From Thermoplasmatota archaeon (GTDB lineage: Archaea; Thermoplasmatota; Penumbrarchaeia; Penumbrarchaeales; Penumbrarchaeaceae): a DNA stretch of 43,181 nucleotides. A program made the position numbers and the translations under genes. Below, in pieces: positions 1 through 7,826 of this stretch. Position 1 is the stretch's first letter. Each line of letters opens with the position of its first letter. The notes below the pieces were generated by a model. The model saw only the letters and a program-made list of their open reading frames with translations. It did not search any database and was not told where the DNA came from. The stretch spans positions 1 to 43,181 of the forward strand of contig JAFGLL010000022.1 in NCBI GenBank assembly GCA_016928095.1. Reading direction: 5' to 3'.

Positions 1-1814
1 CCATTGCTCGAAGTCCGGCCAGAGGACTCCATGTCCCAGAAGCAGTCGGAGACGGTCCCGAACTGATAACCCACGAGGCCTCCGAAAAAGGTCCCGGTAC
101 CGCTCACGTTTCCGGTAGAGTAACAGTTGGACAAGGCACCGGTGTTCTCTCCCGCGAAACCTCCGACGGCTTCATCGATCCCGGTCACTTTACCCGTAGA
201 GTAGCAGTCGGATACGATCCCCCCGTCATTGTTCCCGATCAGTCCGCCTATCCCCCATCTATCCCCGGAGACCGTCCCGGTGGCATAGCATCCTGACACT
301 CTACCCCCTTCGGTCTTGCCTATCAGACCTCCAATGTAATCCTCTTCCCCTCTCACATTCCCCGTTGCGGAACAGTTGGTGACCCCTCCAGAATTGTATC
401 CCATGAGACCGCCTACTTGCCAGAACCCGCCTACCACATCGCCCGAGGCATGACAATTGTTCATTTCCCCCCAGTACTTCGATCCTACCATACCGCCGAC
501 GCTCCCTCCCGTCGATACAACATTGCAGGTCGTAAAGCAGTCGGATATCGTTACGGTATTGCATGATCCGATGATACCGCCTGCACTCCCCTGGCTCCTG
601 ATCGTCCCACTTGAATGACAATGGGAGATATCACCCCATATTATGTATCCCGCGACACCTCCTACACTACCATATCCGCTCAATTTGATATCGTCCAGAT
701 GCAGATAGTGGATATCCGCCTCAATGACCAGGCCGAACATGCCCATCATCGTGGAGAAATCGAGATCGACGGATAATCCAGAGATCGTCCGATTGTCACC
801 GTGGAACTCCCCTCCTCTAAAATACGGTATATAAAGGTCCGGATCCTCCGATAGATCGATATCGTTCGATAGGCGGAAGCTATACTCCCTGACATCAGAG
901 AATCCAAGCAGGTCCTTGATACCTTGAGGATCGCCGATATCAAAATACATGCCGGAAGGAACGAGCGATGAGCTATAATCTGATATGTCAAGGGACAGGC
1001 CGTTCGAGAACCAATCCGTATATTGGTCGTCGAAGAGCCCTCCGATCGTAAGATGATTCCCTCCGTTGATGAGCACGTTTTCTATGTTATAATGAGAGTT
1101 CGATATCGTTCTTGAGCCAGTTCCTATGAGCCCACCGACTGATCCTGTTCCATCCACCTTACCTGTTGAGTAACATCTTTGCATGTCACCCTGAAAATGC
1201 CCGGCGATACCTCCCACACTGTAAGTTCCTTCTACGTTCACCATTGAATAACTGTCAGAAACCAGATCCTGGGTCCATCCTGTGATACCTCCCACATATT
1301 GTGTCCCGACAACCTTTCCGGATGTGTGACAGTTGACCACTTCACCATAGACTATGCTTCCCACGATCCCCCCAACCCTATCGTCCCCTGTGATATCGAT
1401 ATCCTCCAGTCCGAGGTTCTTGACGACGAATGGGGATTTGACATATCCAAAAAGACCTACCAGATCGGTGGTGGGGCGATTGATGTAAAGACCGGAAATG
1501 GTGTAGTTCCTGCCATCCAGGCTCCCGTTGAAATGATCGGGAGACGATCCGACCGGAACGAAACCCGCTCCGGCGTTCCAGGTCTTTGTCACTACCGCGT
1601 TGATGTCCTTCTTCAGGGCGTAGTGGGCATCAAGGTCCGAGGCCATGTTCTGGAGGTCTTCGACATCCTCGATGATATAGGGGTCATTGACCGTTCCGGA
1701 CCCTCCCCCGAAGGACCCGCCCGCTCCGTCCGCTCCGGTTGTCAGGGCGACCGGGAGAAGCGACAGCGCCATAAGGCATACCATGTAGACTGCCATCATG
1801 AATTTGTACGACAT
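1..1814 (-). CDS. GLUG-repeat secreted/surface protein, partial (C-terminus outside window)
   Basis: The frame is open from an ATG at 1814 to the window edge, giving at least 604 residues. The ATG follows a GAGGTG ribosome site 6-8 bases upstream. The N-terminus is a signal peptide (hydrophobic stretch about residues 6-25 ending LTTGADGA), then a Gly/Ser-rich linker and a segment of the type 'DPYIIEDVEDLQNMA'. The rest is a chain of GLUG-type repeats of about 25-30 residues, seen as VGGLIG, IGGLIGKTEGG and VGGFAGENTG alternating with SNCYSTGNVSG or SDCYSTGKVTG. Repeats run from about residue 130 to 255 and again from about 395 to 600, separated by a second 'LSNDIDLSED' module. The edge falls at SDCFWDMESSG, a typical end of a GLUG block. 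GLUG proteins are extracellular beta-solenoid-like adhesins or polymer-binding proteins; the exact ligand is unknown. Membrane anchoring cannot be judged. Confidence 0.9.
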   Translation of the reverse strand, partial: MSYKFMMAVYMVCLMALSLLPVALTTGADGAGGSFGGGSGTVNDPYIIEDVEDLQNMASDLDAHYALKKDINAVVTKTWNAGAGFVPVGSSPDHFNGSLDGRNYTISGLYINRPTTDLVGLFGYVKSPFVVKNLGLEDIDITGDDRVGGIVGSIVYGEVVNCHTSGKVVGTQYVGGITGWTQDLVSDSYSMVNVEGTYSVGGIAGHFQGDMQRCYSTGKVDGTGSVGGLIGTGSRTISNSHYNIENVLINGGNHLTIGGLFDDQYTDWFSNGLSLDISDYSSSLVPSGMYFDIGDPQGIKDLLGFSDVREYSFRLSNDIDLSEDPDLYIPYFRGGEFHGDNRTISGLSVDLDFSTMMGMFGLVIEADIHYLHLDDIKLSGYGSVGGVAGYIIWGDISHCHSSGTIRSQGSAGGIIGSCNTVTISDCFTTCNVVSTGGSVGGMVGSKYWGEMNNCHASGDVVGGFWQVGGLMGYNSGGVTNCSATGNVRGEEDYIGGLIGKTEGGRVSGCYATGTVSGDRWGIGGLIGNNDGGIVSDCYSTGKVTGIDEAVGGFAGENTGALSNCYSTGNVSGTGTFFGGLVGYQFGTVSDCFWDMESSGRTSSN

Positions 1815-1871
1815 AATGTCCCACCTCAGGATCTGAATGGGGTTGATATCGATACGGAGGTATTTTATCCT

Positions 1872-1882
1872 ATTTATGCAAA
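1872..1882 (-). promoter_or_regulatory. Candidate TATA element for the GLUG protein gene
   Basis: Read on the minus strand, GCATAAATAGG followed by GATAAAATACC lies about 50-70 bases before the ATG at 1814, the only A/T-rich element in this gap. A short inverted repeat, ACAC-GAG-GTGT, lies just upstream near 1910. Assignment is by spacing only. Confidence 0.4.
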
Positions 1883-1976
1883 GGGAGACCAGTCGCATGT
1901 CGGATGACACGAGGTGTTACAACAGACCGGGTGTGCGAGGGTCCGTTTGTTGGAGATGAATCGCCATCCACCCTTC

Positions 1977-3083
1977 CTATGTGTTCCTCTCTATCCACCT
2001 CGGAAGTTCCGAGGGCGGGATGACCTTCAGGCTTATCCCGTAGTTCTTTTCCAGTTTGTAAGGCAATCCGGAGTCCCACAGATCGCGGTCCCTGGAGACT
2101 ATCACATCCGCTCTCTCCTCAAGCGCAAGGGTCGCCACCTTCTTGTCGGTGAGGCTCGGTTCCTTTCTCTTGAACCTCGAGAACATGTGATCTATCTCCG
2201 GGGGCACCTTCGTGCTGACCTCTCTGAAGGTCACATGTTCCATCTCCAGGGGGAACCTCCGGATGTTGCACCACTCCGTCAGCTCCATGAGGACGGCAAG
2301 CGGTGCCATGAAATGGACACGGGGGTTCCCGAAATGCCTCGAGGCGGAGGTATCCGAAAAAGCGTTCGTGTCCAGGACGCACTTCTTTTTTCCCTTTACC
2401 TCTTCTGGAAGGGAAAGACCCGCCTTCATCCAGATCTTCTCGAGTTCCCTGACCCTGTCGAGAAGACCGCTCTCCACAGGACGCCTGCCGGAAGCGATCC
2501 TGTGGACCTTCGTGCTTGAATGATCTGACTCCCCCAGCAGGAATCTCTTCTCGGAGGCGAGCCTGGCAAGATGCCTCGAGAGCATCTCACAGTAGCTCTC
2601 CTCATCCATTCCCTCCTCCCTCATCTTCGCGAGGCACTGCAGAGTGGTCCCTATCATCCTCTGCTTGAGTGCCTCTATGTGGTTCTCCCTCTCACCGGTC
2701 AGGTCAAGGCAGTTCGCGAACATGGACCGGACGGTGAGATCCCCGGGGTACCTCTTGACAAGCGCCCGGGCGAGGTCCATGAAATTGGCCCCCTCTATCT
2801 GCCTCAGAATCTCGACCGACGCGAGGAGCCCCATCTTCATGGTATTTTTATCATCCACGGACCTAAAAAGGAGCTCCAGTATCTCCTCCTTCCTTTCCGG
2901 GGAAGGCCCGTTGAAGAAGGCTTCCTTCAGCTCCCTTGCGGCCTCATGGTCCGACCTCCTGAACCTCTCCAGATATTTGTTCCCCGGAAATACGTTGATG
3001 ACCTGCCCGCACCTGCAGGGGTAAGGGACCCCGGGTCTTACCCTGATACGCCTGCTGCAGGCATTGCATGTTACCTTCATCAT
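1977..3083 (-). CDS. Zinc-knuckle protein with C-terminal PIN ribonuclease domain
   Basis: Likely a metal-dependent RNase acting on an unknown RNA. From the chosen ATG (368 residues) there is a zinc-knuckle-like N-terminus (C6-x2-C9 ... C23-x-C25), an all-helical middle of about 200 residues with no family I recognise, and a C-terminal PIN domain from about residue 233. PIN acidic residues are visible: D238 in CVLDTNAF, E267 in VLMELTEW, D313 in SLTDKKVATLA, and D332/D334 in VSRDRDLWD. The frame stays open upstream to 3218, but that extension crosses an A/T-rich promoter-like stretch near 3190-3200. A GGAG site 6 bases before the ATG at 3083 (second ATG at 3080) supports the shorter protein. 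No antitoxin-like gene is adjacent, so a classical VapC role is less likely than a housekeeping or rRNA-processing PIN role. Confidence 0.85.
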   Translation of the reverse strand: MMKVTCNACSRRIRVRPGVPYPCRCGQVINVFPGNKYLERFRRSDHEAARELKEAFFNGPSPERKEEILELLFRSVDDKNTMKMGLLASVEILRQIEGANFMDLARALVKRYPGDLTVRSMFANCLDLTGERENHIEALKQRMIGTTLQCLAKMREEGMDEESYCEMLSRHLARLASEKRFLLGESDHSSTKVHRIASGRRPVESGLLDRVRELEKIWMKAGLSLPEEVKGKKKCVLDTNAFSDTSASRHFGNPRVHFMAPLAVLMELTEWCNIRRFPLEMEHVTFREVSTKVPPEIDHMFSRFKRKEPSLTDKKVATLALEERADVIVSRDRDLWDSGLPYKLEKNYGISLKVIPPSELPRWIERNT

Positions 3084-3250
3084 ACCCTTCTCCATAAATG
3101 AACGATCGGATGGCGTCAGGGTACGGTCTGTTCCAAAAGAATACCCCTTATCAGTGTCGGGATATGTGGGGGGGGAATAGATAAACTTCTTAACGTTATA
3201 AATGTTAATTTCAGGCATACCACATAGAAGAAAACCTTAGAGACGACCAC

Positions 3251-3445
3251 TCACCGAACCTCGATATCCCCAACGCCGCACCCGAGTTCATCGAGAGCGA
3301 CCTCGAGTTCGCCGATGATCTCCTCCATCATATCGGCGATGCGTCGGTCGGAACCGCAACTCCCGAGGGTCCATTCCATTATCCGTCTTGCAGCCCTGAT
3401 ATGATCGCATATCAGGTCATTCTCTTCCCTGGTGATGGAACTCAT
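3251..3445 (-). CDS. Small acidic helical hypothetical protein
   Basis: A 64-residue frame starts MSSITREEND and is rich in Glu, Asp and Ile, with helix-like spacing (MMEEIIGELEVALDELG). No ribosome site is visible before its ATG, but a TATATGG element lies about 25-30 bases upstream, which would fit a leaderless transcript. No known family recognised. It stands alone, reading in the same direction as the PIN gene, with the antiporter diverging on the other side. It could be a chance ORF; composition and promoter are the only support. Confidence 0.4.
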   Translation of the reverse strand: MSSITREENDLICDHIRAARRIMEWTLGSCGSDRRIADMMEEIIGELEVALDELGCGVGDIEVR

Positions 3446-3639
3446 GAAATGGCAGATAACGAGGTACCATATAACCTGTCAAGCAGTAAAAAAAAACCAT
3501 TGGTCCCGGAGTTCCGCTTGGGGAGTGGTATCATTTTACCGTAATATACCGAGGTGGACCCGGTGCCATCCATGGCGGTCCATGCCCATGTCCCGATAAT
3601 ATGGATGGGCTGATCGGTACCGCGGTCGCATTTGGAAAC

Positions 3640-3652
3640 CCATATAAGCAGA
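3640..3652 (+). promoter_or_regulatory. Candidate TATA element for the antiporter gene
   Basis: CCCATATAAGC lies about 55-60 bases before the chosen ATG at 3704, placing transcription start near 3670. The roughly 250-base gap before the antiporter otherwise shows no gene-like or structured element that I can support. Confidence 0.45.
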
Positions 3653-3703
3653 TGTACCATACCGCCCTGACAGGCAAACTCCCGGCAAGTGTGGGATGAG
3701 ATA

Positions 3704-5866
3704 ATGTTCAACGATGACATCTTCCTGTCCTTCGCTTTGATCATAGGCCTGGCGACCCTCCTTGGAGCGATCGGACAGCGTATCCGCATCCCTCTTATCA
3801 TCATGTTCCTCGCGACAGGCATTCTTGCAGGCCCGGGGGGTCTCGACCTCATCAGCAATCAAGCCGACTTCGAGATCCTGGCACAGATCGGTGTTGCCCT
3901 GCTTCTGTTCATCGTTGGATTGAAACTGGACATCAATCTGATAAAGAACATAGGTCCGGTGGCACTTGCTACGGGACTGGGACAGATAGTGTTCACCAGC
4001 CTCATCGGCTTCATCCTCACCCTGGTCATGGGAATGGATATCGTGAACGCCGCTTACATCTCCGTGGCCCTTACCTTCTCAAGCACCATCATAGTGGTCA
4101 AGCTGCTCTCCGACAAGAAGGAGATAGAATCACTTCACGGTCAGATAGCCCTGGGTTTCCTCATAGTCCAGGACATCGTGGCGATCATCGCCCTTGTGAC
4201 CCTCACGACCATCGGGGCGGACCTGTCGAGCGGGGTCCAGCCTGTGGTCGAATACCTCTGGATAATAGGCAAGGGTGTCGGCTTCCTGATCGTCATAGGA
4301 GCGATCGGGAGGTTCGTCATCCCGTGGGTCACCGCAAGGCTGGCAGGCTCGCAGGAGATGCTCGCCCTCTTCGGGATCGCCTGGGCGGTACTGCTGGGTG
4401 CCTGTAGCGAGCTCCTTGGCTTCACCAAGGAGGTGGGGGCTTTCGTTGCAGGGGTGACCCTGGCTTCAACGGATTACAGGAACGCGATAGGCGCCAGGCT
4501 CACGGGTGTTAGGGACTTTCTCCTTCTGTTCTTCTTCATAGGATTGGGGATGAACCTGGACTGGTCAGAGGTCGGCTCGAAGATAGGGTTCTCCATCATA
4601 ATGTCCCTTTTCGTCCTCATAGGCAACCCCCTTATAGTGCTGATCATAATGGGCTTCATGGGTTACAAACGCCGCACCGGGTTCCTTGCAGGCCTCACGG
4701 TTGCCCAGATATCGGAATTCTCCCTGGTCGTGGCGACGCTGGGGGTCGGACTCGGGCACATCTCGGAGCAGACTTTGGCGATAATCACCCTGGTGGGGAT
4801 CATCACCATTTTCGTGTCCACCTATATGATACTATATTCCGAGCAGCTGTACCGGCTCCTGTCAAAACCTCTTAAGGTGTTCGAGAGGAAGAGACCTTTC
4901 AGGGAAATGGCGATCGGATCGCTGGAGGGTTCCCAGGAAGCGGACATCATCCTGGTGGGTCTGGGTAATTACGGGAGCGAGGTTGCGGAAAGGTTGCTGA
5001 AGAAGAACAAGAGGATCATGGCCGTTGACCACGATCCCGAGGTCCTCAAGAGATGGAAGCAGAGAGGCGTCCCGGTCCTCTACGGGGACATGATCGACGA
5101 CGAGATCTACGAGAACCTGCCTCTTCATCGTGTGGAATGGATCGTCTCCACGATAAGGGACAGGGACCTGAACCTCGGTCTGCTGCAGCACATCAAAAGG
5201 AGCAAACTCAAAGTGAAGGTCGCCCTCACGGCCCAGAACGAAAAAGAGGCTGGAACATACGAGAAGAAGGGTGCCAGACTGGTGTTCAATCCCTTCAAGG
5301 ACGCGTCCGAACAGGCTGCAGATTCACTTACGAACATAGATTCGGCCCTGCCCGAGAGCTTCAGATGCTCCTTCTCCCTCAGGGAGATCCCCATCGGATC
5401 ATGGCCGGGGAAGTCCGGCATGAAGGTCAGCGATCTGCCTCTGAGGTCCATTGCTGGCGTATCCATCCTGTCGGTGAAGCGGGGCGGCAGATCGATAGAT
5501 GACCCCCCGTCGGATTTCAGGATATTCGCGGGAGACAGAATCGTCCTGGTCGGCATACCGGACAGGATAGATCTATCCGAGAGAGTGCTCGAGGAGATAG
5601 ATGACGGCATATACGTGGAGGACCCGCAGAGATATATCATGGCGAACATATCCGTCAAGGACAATCCGGAGATATCGGACAGGTCGCTCAACAGTATTCA
5701 CTTCAAGCAGATGTTCGGCGCCACTGTCCTTGGTATCAGAAAGAATGACGGTCCGATCGAGAGCCCGGATCCCGATTACAAACTGTCAAAGGAGGATAGA
5801 TTGATAGTGATCGGGCCTTCTGACGCCGTGAACAGGTTCAAGCTAAGCGACCATGTCTGCCCATGA
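3704..5866 (+). CDS. Kef/CPA2-type cation:proton antiporter with RCK (TrkA-N) and two TrkA-C domains
   Basis: An integral membrane protein of about 720 residues, expected to exchange K+ or Na+ for H+. The first ~380 residues form about 12 hydrophobic helices with CPA2 hallmarks: TFSSTIIVVKLL, the QD pair in FLIVQDIVAIIAL, and FTKEVGAFVAG. A cytoplasmic RCK domain follows (about 410-540) with a nucleotide-binding turn GLGNYG and an acidic residue ending strand 2 (AVDHD). Two TrkA-C ligand-sensing domains come last (about 545-630 and 640-720). RCK domains gate such carriers in response to NAD(H) or small ligands; the ligand cannot be read from sequence. A GTG at 3689 is in frame, but the ATG at 3704 is preceded by GGATGAG and starts at a natural N-terminus. 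Monocistronic, with its own TATA upstream and another before the next gene. Confidence 0.93.
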   Translation: MFNDDIFLSFALIIGLATLLGAIGQRIRIPLIIMFLATGILAGPGGLDLISNQADFEILAQIGVALLLFIVGLKLDINLIKNIGPVALATGLGQIVFTSLIGFILTLVMGMDIVNAAYISVALTFSSTIIVVKLLSDKKEIESLHGQIALGFLIVQDIVAIIALVTLTTIGADLSSGVQPVVEYLWIIGKGVGFLIVIGAIGRFVIPWVTARLAGSQEMLALFGIAWAVLLGACSELLGFTKEVGAFVAGVTLASTDYRNAIGARLTGVRDFLLLFFFIGLGMNLDWSEVGSKIGFSIIMSLFVLIGNPLIVLIIMGFMGYKRRTGFLAGLTVAQISEFSLVVATLGVGLGHISEQTLAIITLVGIITIFVSTYMILYSEQLYRLLSKPLKVFERKRPFREMAIGSLEGSQEADIILVGLGNYGSEVAERLLKKNKRIMAVDHDPEVLKRWKQRGVPVLYGDMIDDEIYENLPLHRVEWIVSTIRDRDLNLGLLQHIKRSKLKVKVALTAQNEKEAGTYEKKGARLVFNPFKDASEQAADSLTNIDSALPESFRCSFSLREIPIGSWPGKSGMKVSDLPLRSIAGVSILSVKRGGRSIDDPPSDFRIFAGDRIVLVGIPDRIDLSERVLEEIDDGIYVEDPQRYIMANISVKDNPEISDRSLNSIHFKQMFGATVLGIRKNDGPIESPDPDYKLSKEDRLIVIGPSDAVNRFKLSDHVCP

Positions 5867-5892
5867 TCGGCAGATGCCCTGCTGCATGGGAC

Positions 5893-5900
5893 TTTATAAA
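5893..5900 (+). promoter_or_regulatory. TATA box of the radical SAM gene
   Basis: TTTATAAA lies about 90 bases before the ATG at 5987, inside the 120-base gap after the antiporter. A good match to an archaeal TATA element; it predicts a leader of about 65 bases. Confidence 0.55.
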
Positions 5901-5973
5901 TGGAGCATCATGATGTATGGCTTGTTGCTTCGAGATGACGACCGACAGGGTCCCAACGGAAATCCAAGGACCC

Positions 5974-7630
5974 AAAGGAGAGATGCATGATGATATCCGA
6001 GGACCCGGCCAGGGACGGGTACGATGTGATACTGGTGTCCGGCGATGCGTTCGCGGACCATCCATCGTTCGGCCCGGCAGTAATAGCCAGGGTCCTTGAA
6101 AGCAATGGTCTATCCGTGGGGATCATCTCCCAGCCAGACTGGAGGAAGAAAGAGGAGTTCGAGAGACTGGGGAGACCTCGCCTGTTCTTCGGGGTGACCG
6201 CCGGGAACCTCGATTCCATGGTGTCCAACTACACCCCGCTGAAACACAAGCGAGAGTATGACGCCTACTCCATCGACGGCGAACCCGGAAAGAGGCCTGA
6301 CAGGGCGACCATCGTTTACACCAGCAAGCTGAGGGAGGCCTTCAAGGAGATGCCTATCATCATCGGAGGCATCGAAGCTTCACTGAGACGGCTGGCCCAT
6401 TACGATTACTGGGACAATGACGTCAGACGCTCGGTCCTCTTCGATTCCAAGGCAGATGTGCTGGTATACGGAATGGGGGAGAAGGCCGTTTCCGACCTTG
6501 CACATTATTACAAAGAGGGCACAAGGGAAGAAAGACCCACCGGTATCGAGAACACGTGCATCATCTCACGGGATGTCCCCGAGGGACATGTCGAGATCCC
6601 CTCCTTCGAGCGGGTGAGGGAGAATACGGAAGATTTCATCGCGGCCCATGATCTGACCATGAAGAACGAGAACATAGCACAGAGGCACGGCGACCGGTTC
6701 CTTGTACAATATCCCATGCATGTTGCGGATACCGCTGAGCTGGACCGGATCTACTCCCTCCCATACACGAGGCGTGCAAGAAAAGGAGATCGCATCCCGG
6801 CATTGAGGGCTGTCCGTTTCTCGATCATATCCCACAGGGGTTGTTTTGGCGGATGCTCCTTCTGCGCCCTGTCCCTTCACCAGGGTAAGGTCGTCCGTTC
6901 CAGGTCGGAGTCATCCATACTGAGGGAGGTGGAGCTCATCACCAGTATGAAGGGGTTCAGAGGAACCATAACTGACCTCGGAGGGCCCACCGCAAACATG
7001 TACGGGATGGATTGTCCGGACCCTTGTGAGAGGAAGGACCGATGCCTCACCTGCGATCGTATCGTGCGGGACCATGAGAGGCTCCTCTCGCTCATGAAGA
7101 AGGTACGCGGTCAGGAGGTCAAGCACCTCTTCATAAGCTCCGGGATACGATACGACCTTGCATTGGACCACAGAAGATACCTGAGGGAGGTTATCGAGCA
7201 TTGCACCCCCGGCAGATTGAAGGTGGCTCCCGAGCACGTCAACAGGGAAGTCCTGGAATTGATGGGGAAACCCATGATAGAGGTCTACATGAGATTTCTG
7301 AGGATCGTGAGAGATATCGATCCTTCGGTGGTCGTCCTCCCGTATTTCATGGCCGGTCATCCCGGATGCGGGATCCCCCAGATGCAGGAGTTAATGGATT
7401 TCGTAACGAGACACGGGGAGTTCGAACAGTGCCAGCTTTTCACACCGACCCCCATGACACGGTCCACATGCATGTACTGGACCGGGATGGACCCGGTCAC
7501 GCGAGAGAAGATCTATGTACCATATACATACAGGGAGAAGAAGGTCCAAAAAGCTATGATGCTTCCCAGGAGGATGGATGCTCGAAAAAGGCTGAGGGAA
7601 TACATGAAGGACATCGATGTGAATATGTGA
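5974..7630 (+). CDS. ygiQ: YgiQ-family radical SAM protein (coding part 5987-7630)
   Basis: 547 residues from the ATG at 5987, preceded by the ribosome site AAAGGAG (5974-5980) at 6-base spacing; the ATG at 5990 is also possible. The radical SAM cluster motif C286-x3-C290-x2-C293 is intact in RGCFGGCSFC, so a [4Fe-4S] cluster and S-adenosylmethionine chemistry are expected. A second cysteine group (C343, C347, C353, C356, in CPDPCERKDRCLTC) is characteristic of this family and may bind another cluster. The N-terminal ~250 residues (GGIEASLRRLAHYDYW, SKADVLVYGMGE) match the family-specific cobalamin-domain-like region. The reaction of YgiQ proteins (UPF0313) is not established. The protein ends soon after the conserved C-terminal core, lacking the longer tail of many bacterial members. 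Confidence 0.92.
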
Positions 7631-7683
7631 CCTTTATGGAATTCTGCCCTTACCCTGCCACAAATTGGATGGTGTTCTTCAGA

Positions 7684-7692
7684 AAAACTTAA
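7684..7692 (+). promoter_or_regulatory. Candidate TATA element of the FN3 surface-protein gene
   Basis: AAAAACTTAAGT lies about 135 bases before the start codon at 7827, predicting an unusually long leader of about 110 bases. The same AACTTAA-type core precedes the zinc-ribbon gene near 38245. Confidence 0.45.
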
Positions 7693-7752
7693 GTCCACTC
7701 ATATTCATTATGCCGTTCGCCCACTGCATCCCTTGCGGATATGGAGGTGTCA

Positions 7753-7802
7753 GCATGTTCATGCAGGACGAGCTGTTCAGGGAGTTTCAGCTTTGAACAT
7801 GC
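7753..7802 (+). promoter_or_regulatory. Nested stem-loop in the leader of the FN3 surface-protein gene
   Basis: GCATGTTC (7753-7760) pairs exactly with GAACATGC (7795-7802). An inner AGCTG (7771-7775) pairs with CAGCT (7788-7792). The stem ends 12 bases before the ribosome site of the surface-protein gene and overlaps the tiny ORF at 7755. It could couple translation of the tiny ORF to that of the surface protein. Pairing is visible; function is inference. Confidence 0.45.
7755..7796 (+). CDS. Possible 13-codon leader peptide upstream of the FN3 gene
   Basis: An ATG at 7755 follows a perfect ribosome site GGAGGTG (7743-7749) by 5 bases and encodes MFMQDELFREFQL before a TGA at 7794-7796. It lies entirely inside the predicted leader of the FN3 surface-protein gene, and its codons make up most of the nested stem-loop there. 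The strong ribosome site is better than that of many real genes nearby. It may be a regulatory upstream ORF or a chance combination; no family can be assigned at this length. Confidence 0.4.
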   Translation: MFMQDELFREFQL

Positions 7803-7826
7803 AGGAATTCCGAAGGAGGTATGGAT

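Noticed and set aside
1299-1907. 202-codon plus-strand frame near the window start
   Set aside because: Antisense to the GLUG protein, whose repeats are unmistakable on the minus strand.
1914-3101. Several plus-strand frames of 100-200 codons
   Set aside because: All are antisense shadows of the PIN-domain gene; none has a ribosome site or known motif.
3601-3699. 32-codon frame (MDGLIGTAVAF...) before the antiporter gene
   Set aside because: It contains the likely antiporter TATA element and has no ribosome site.
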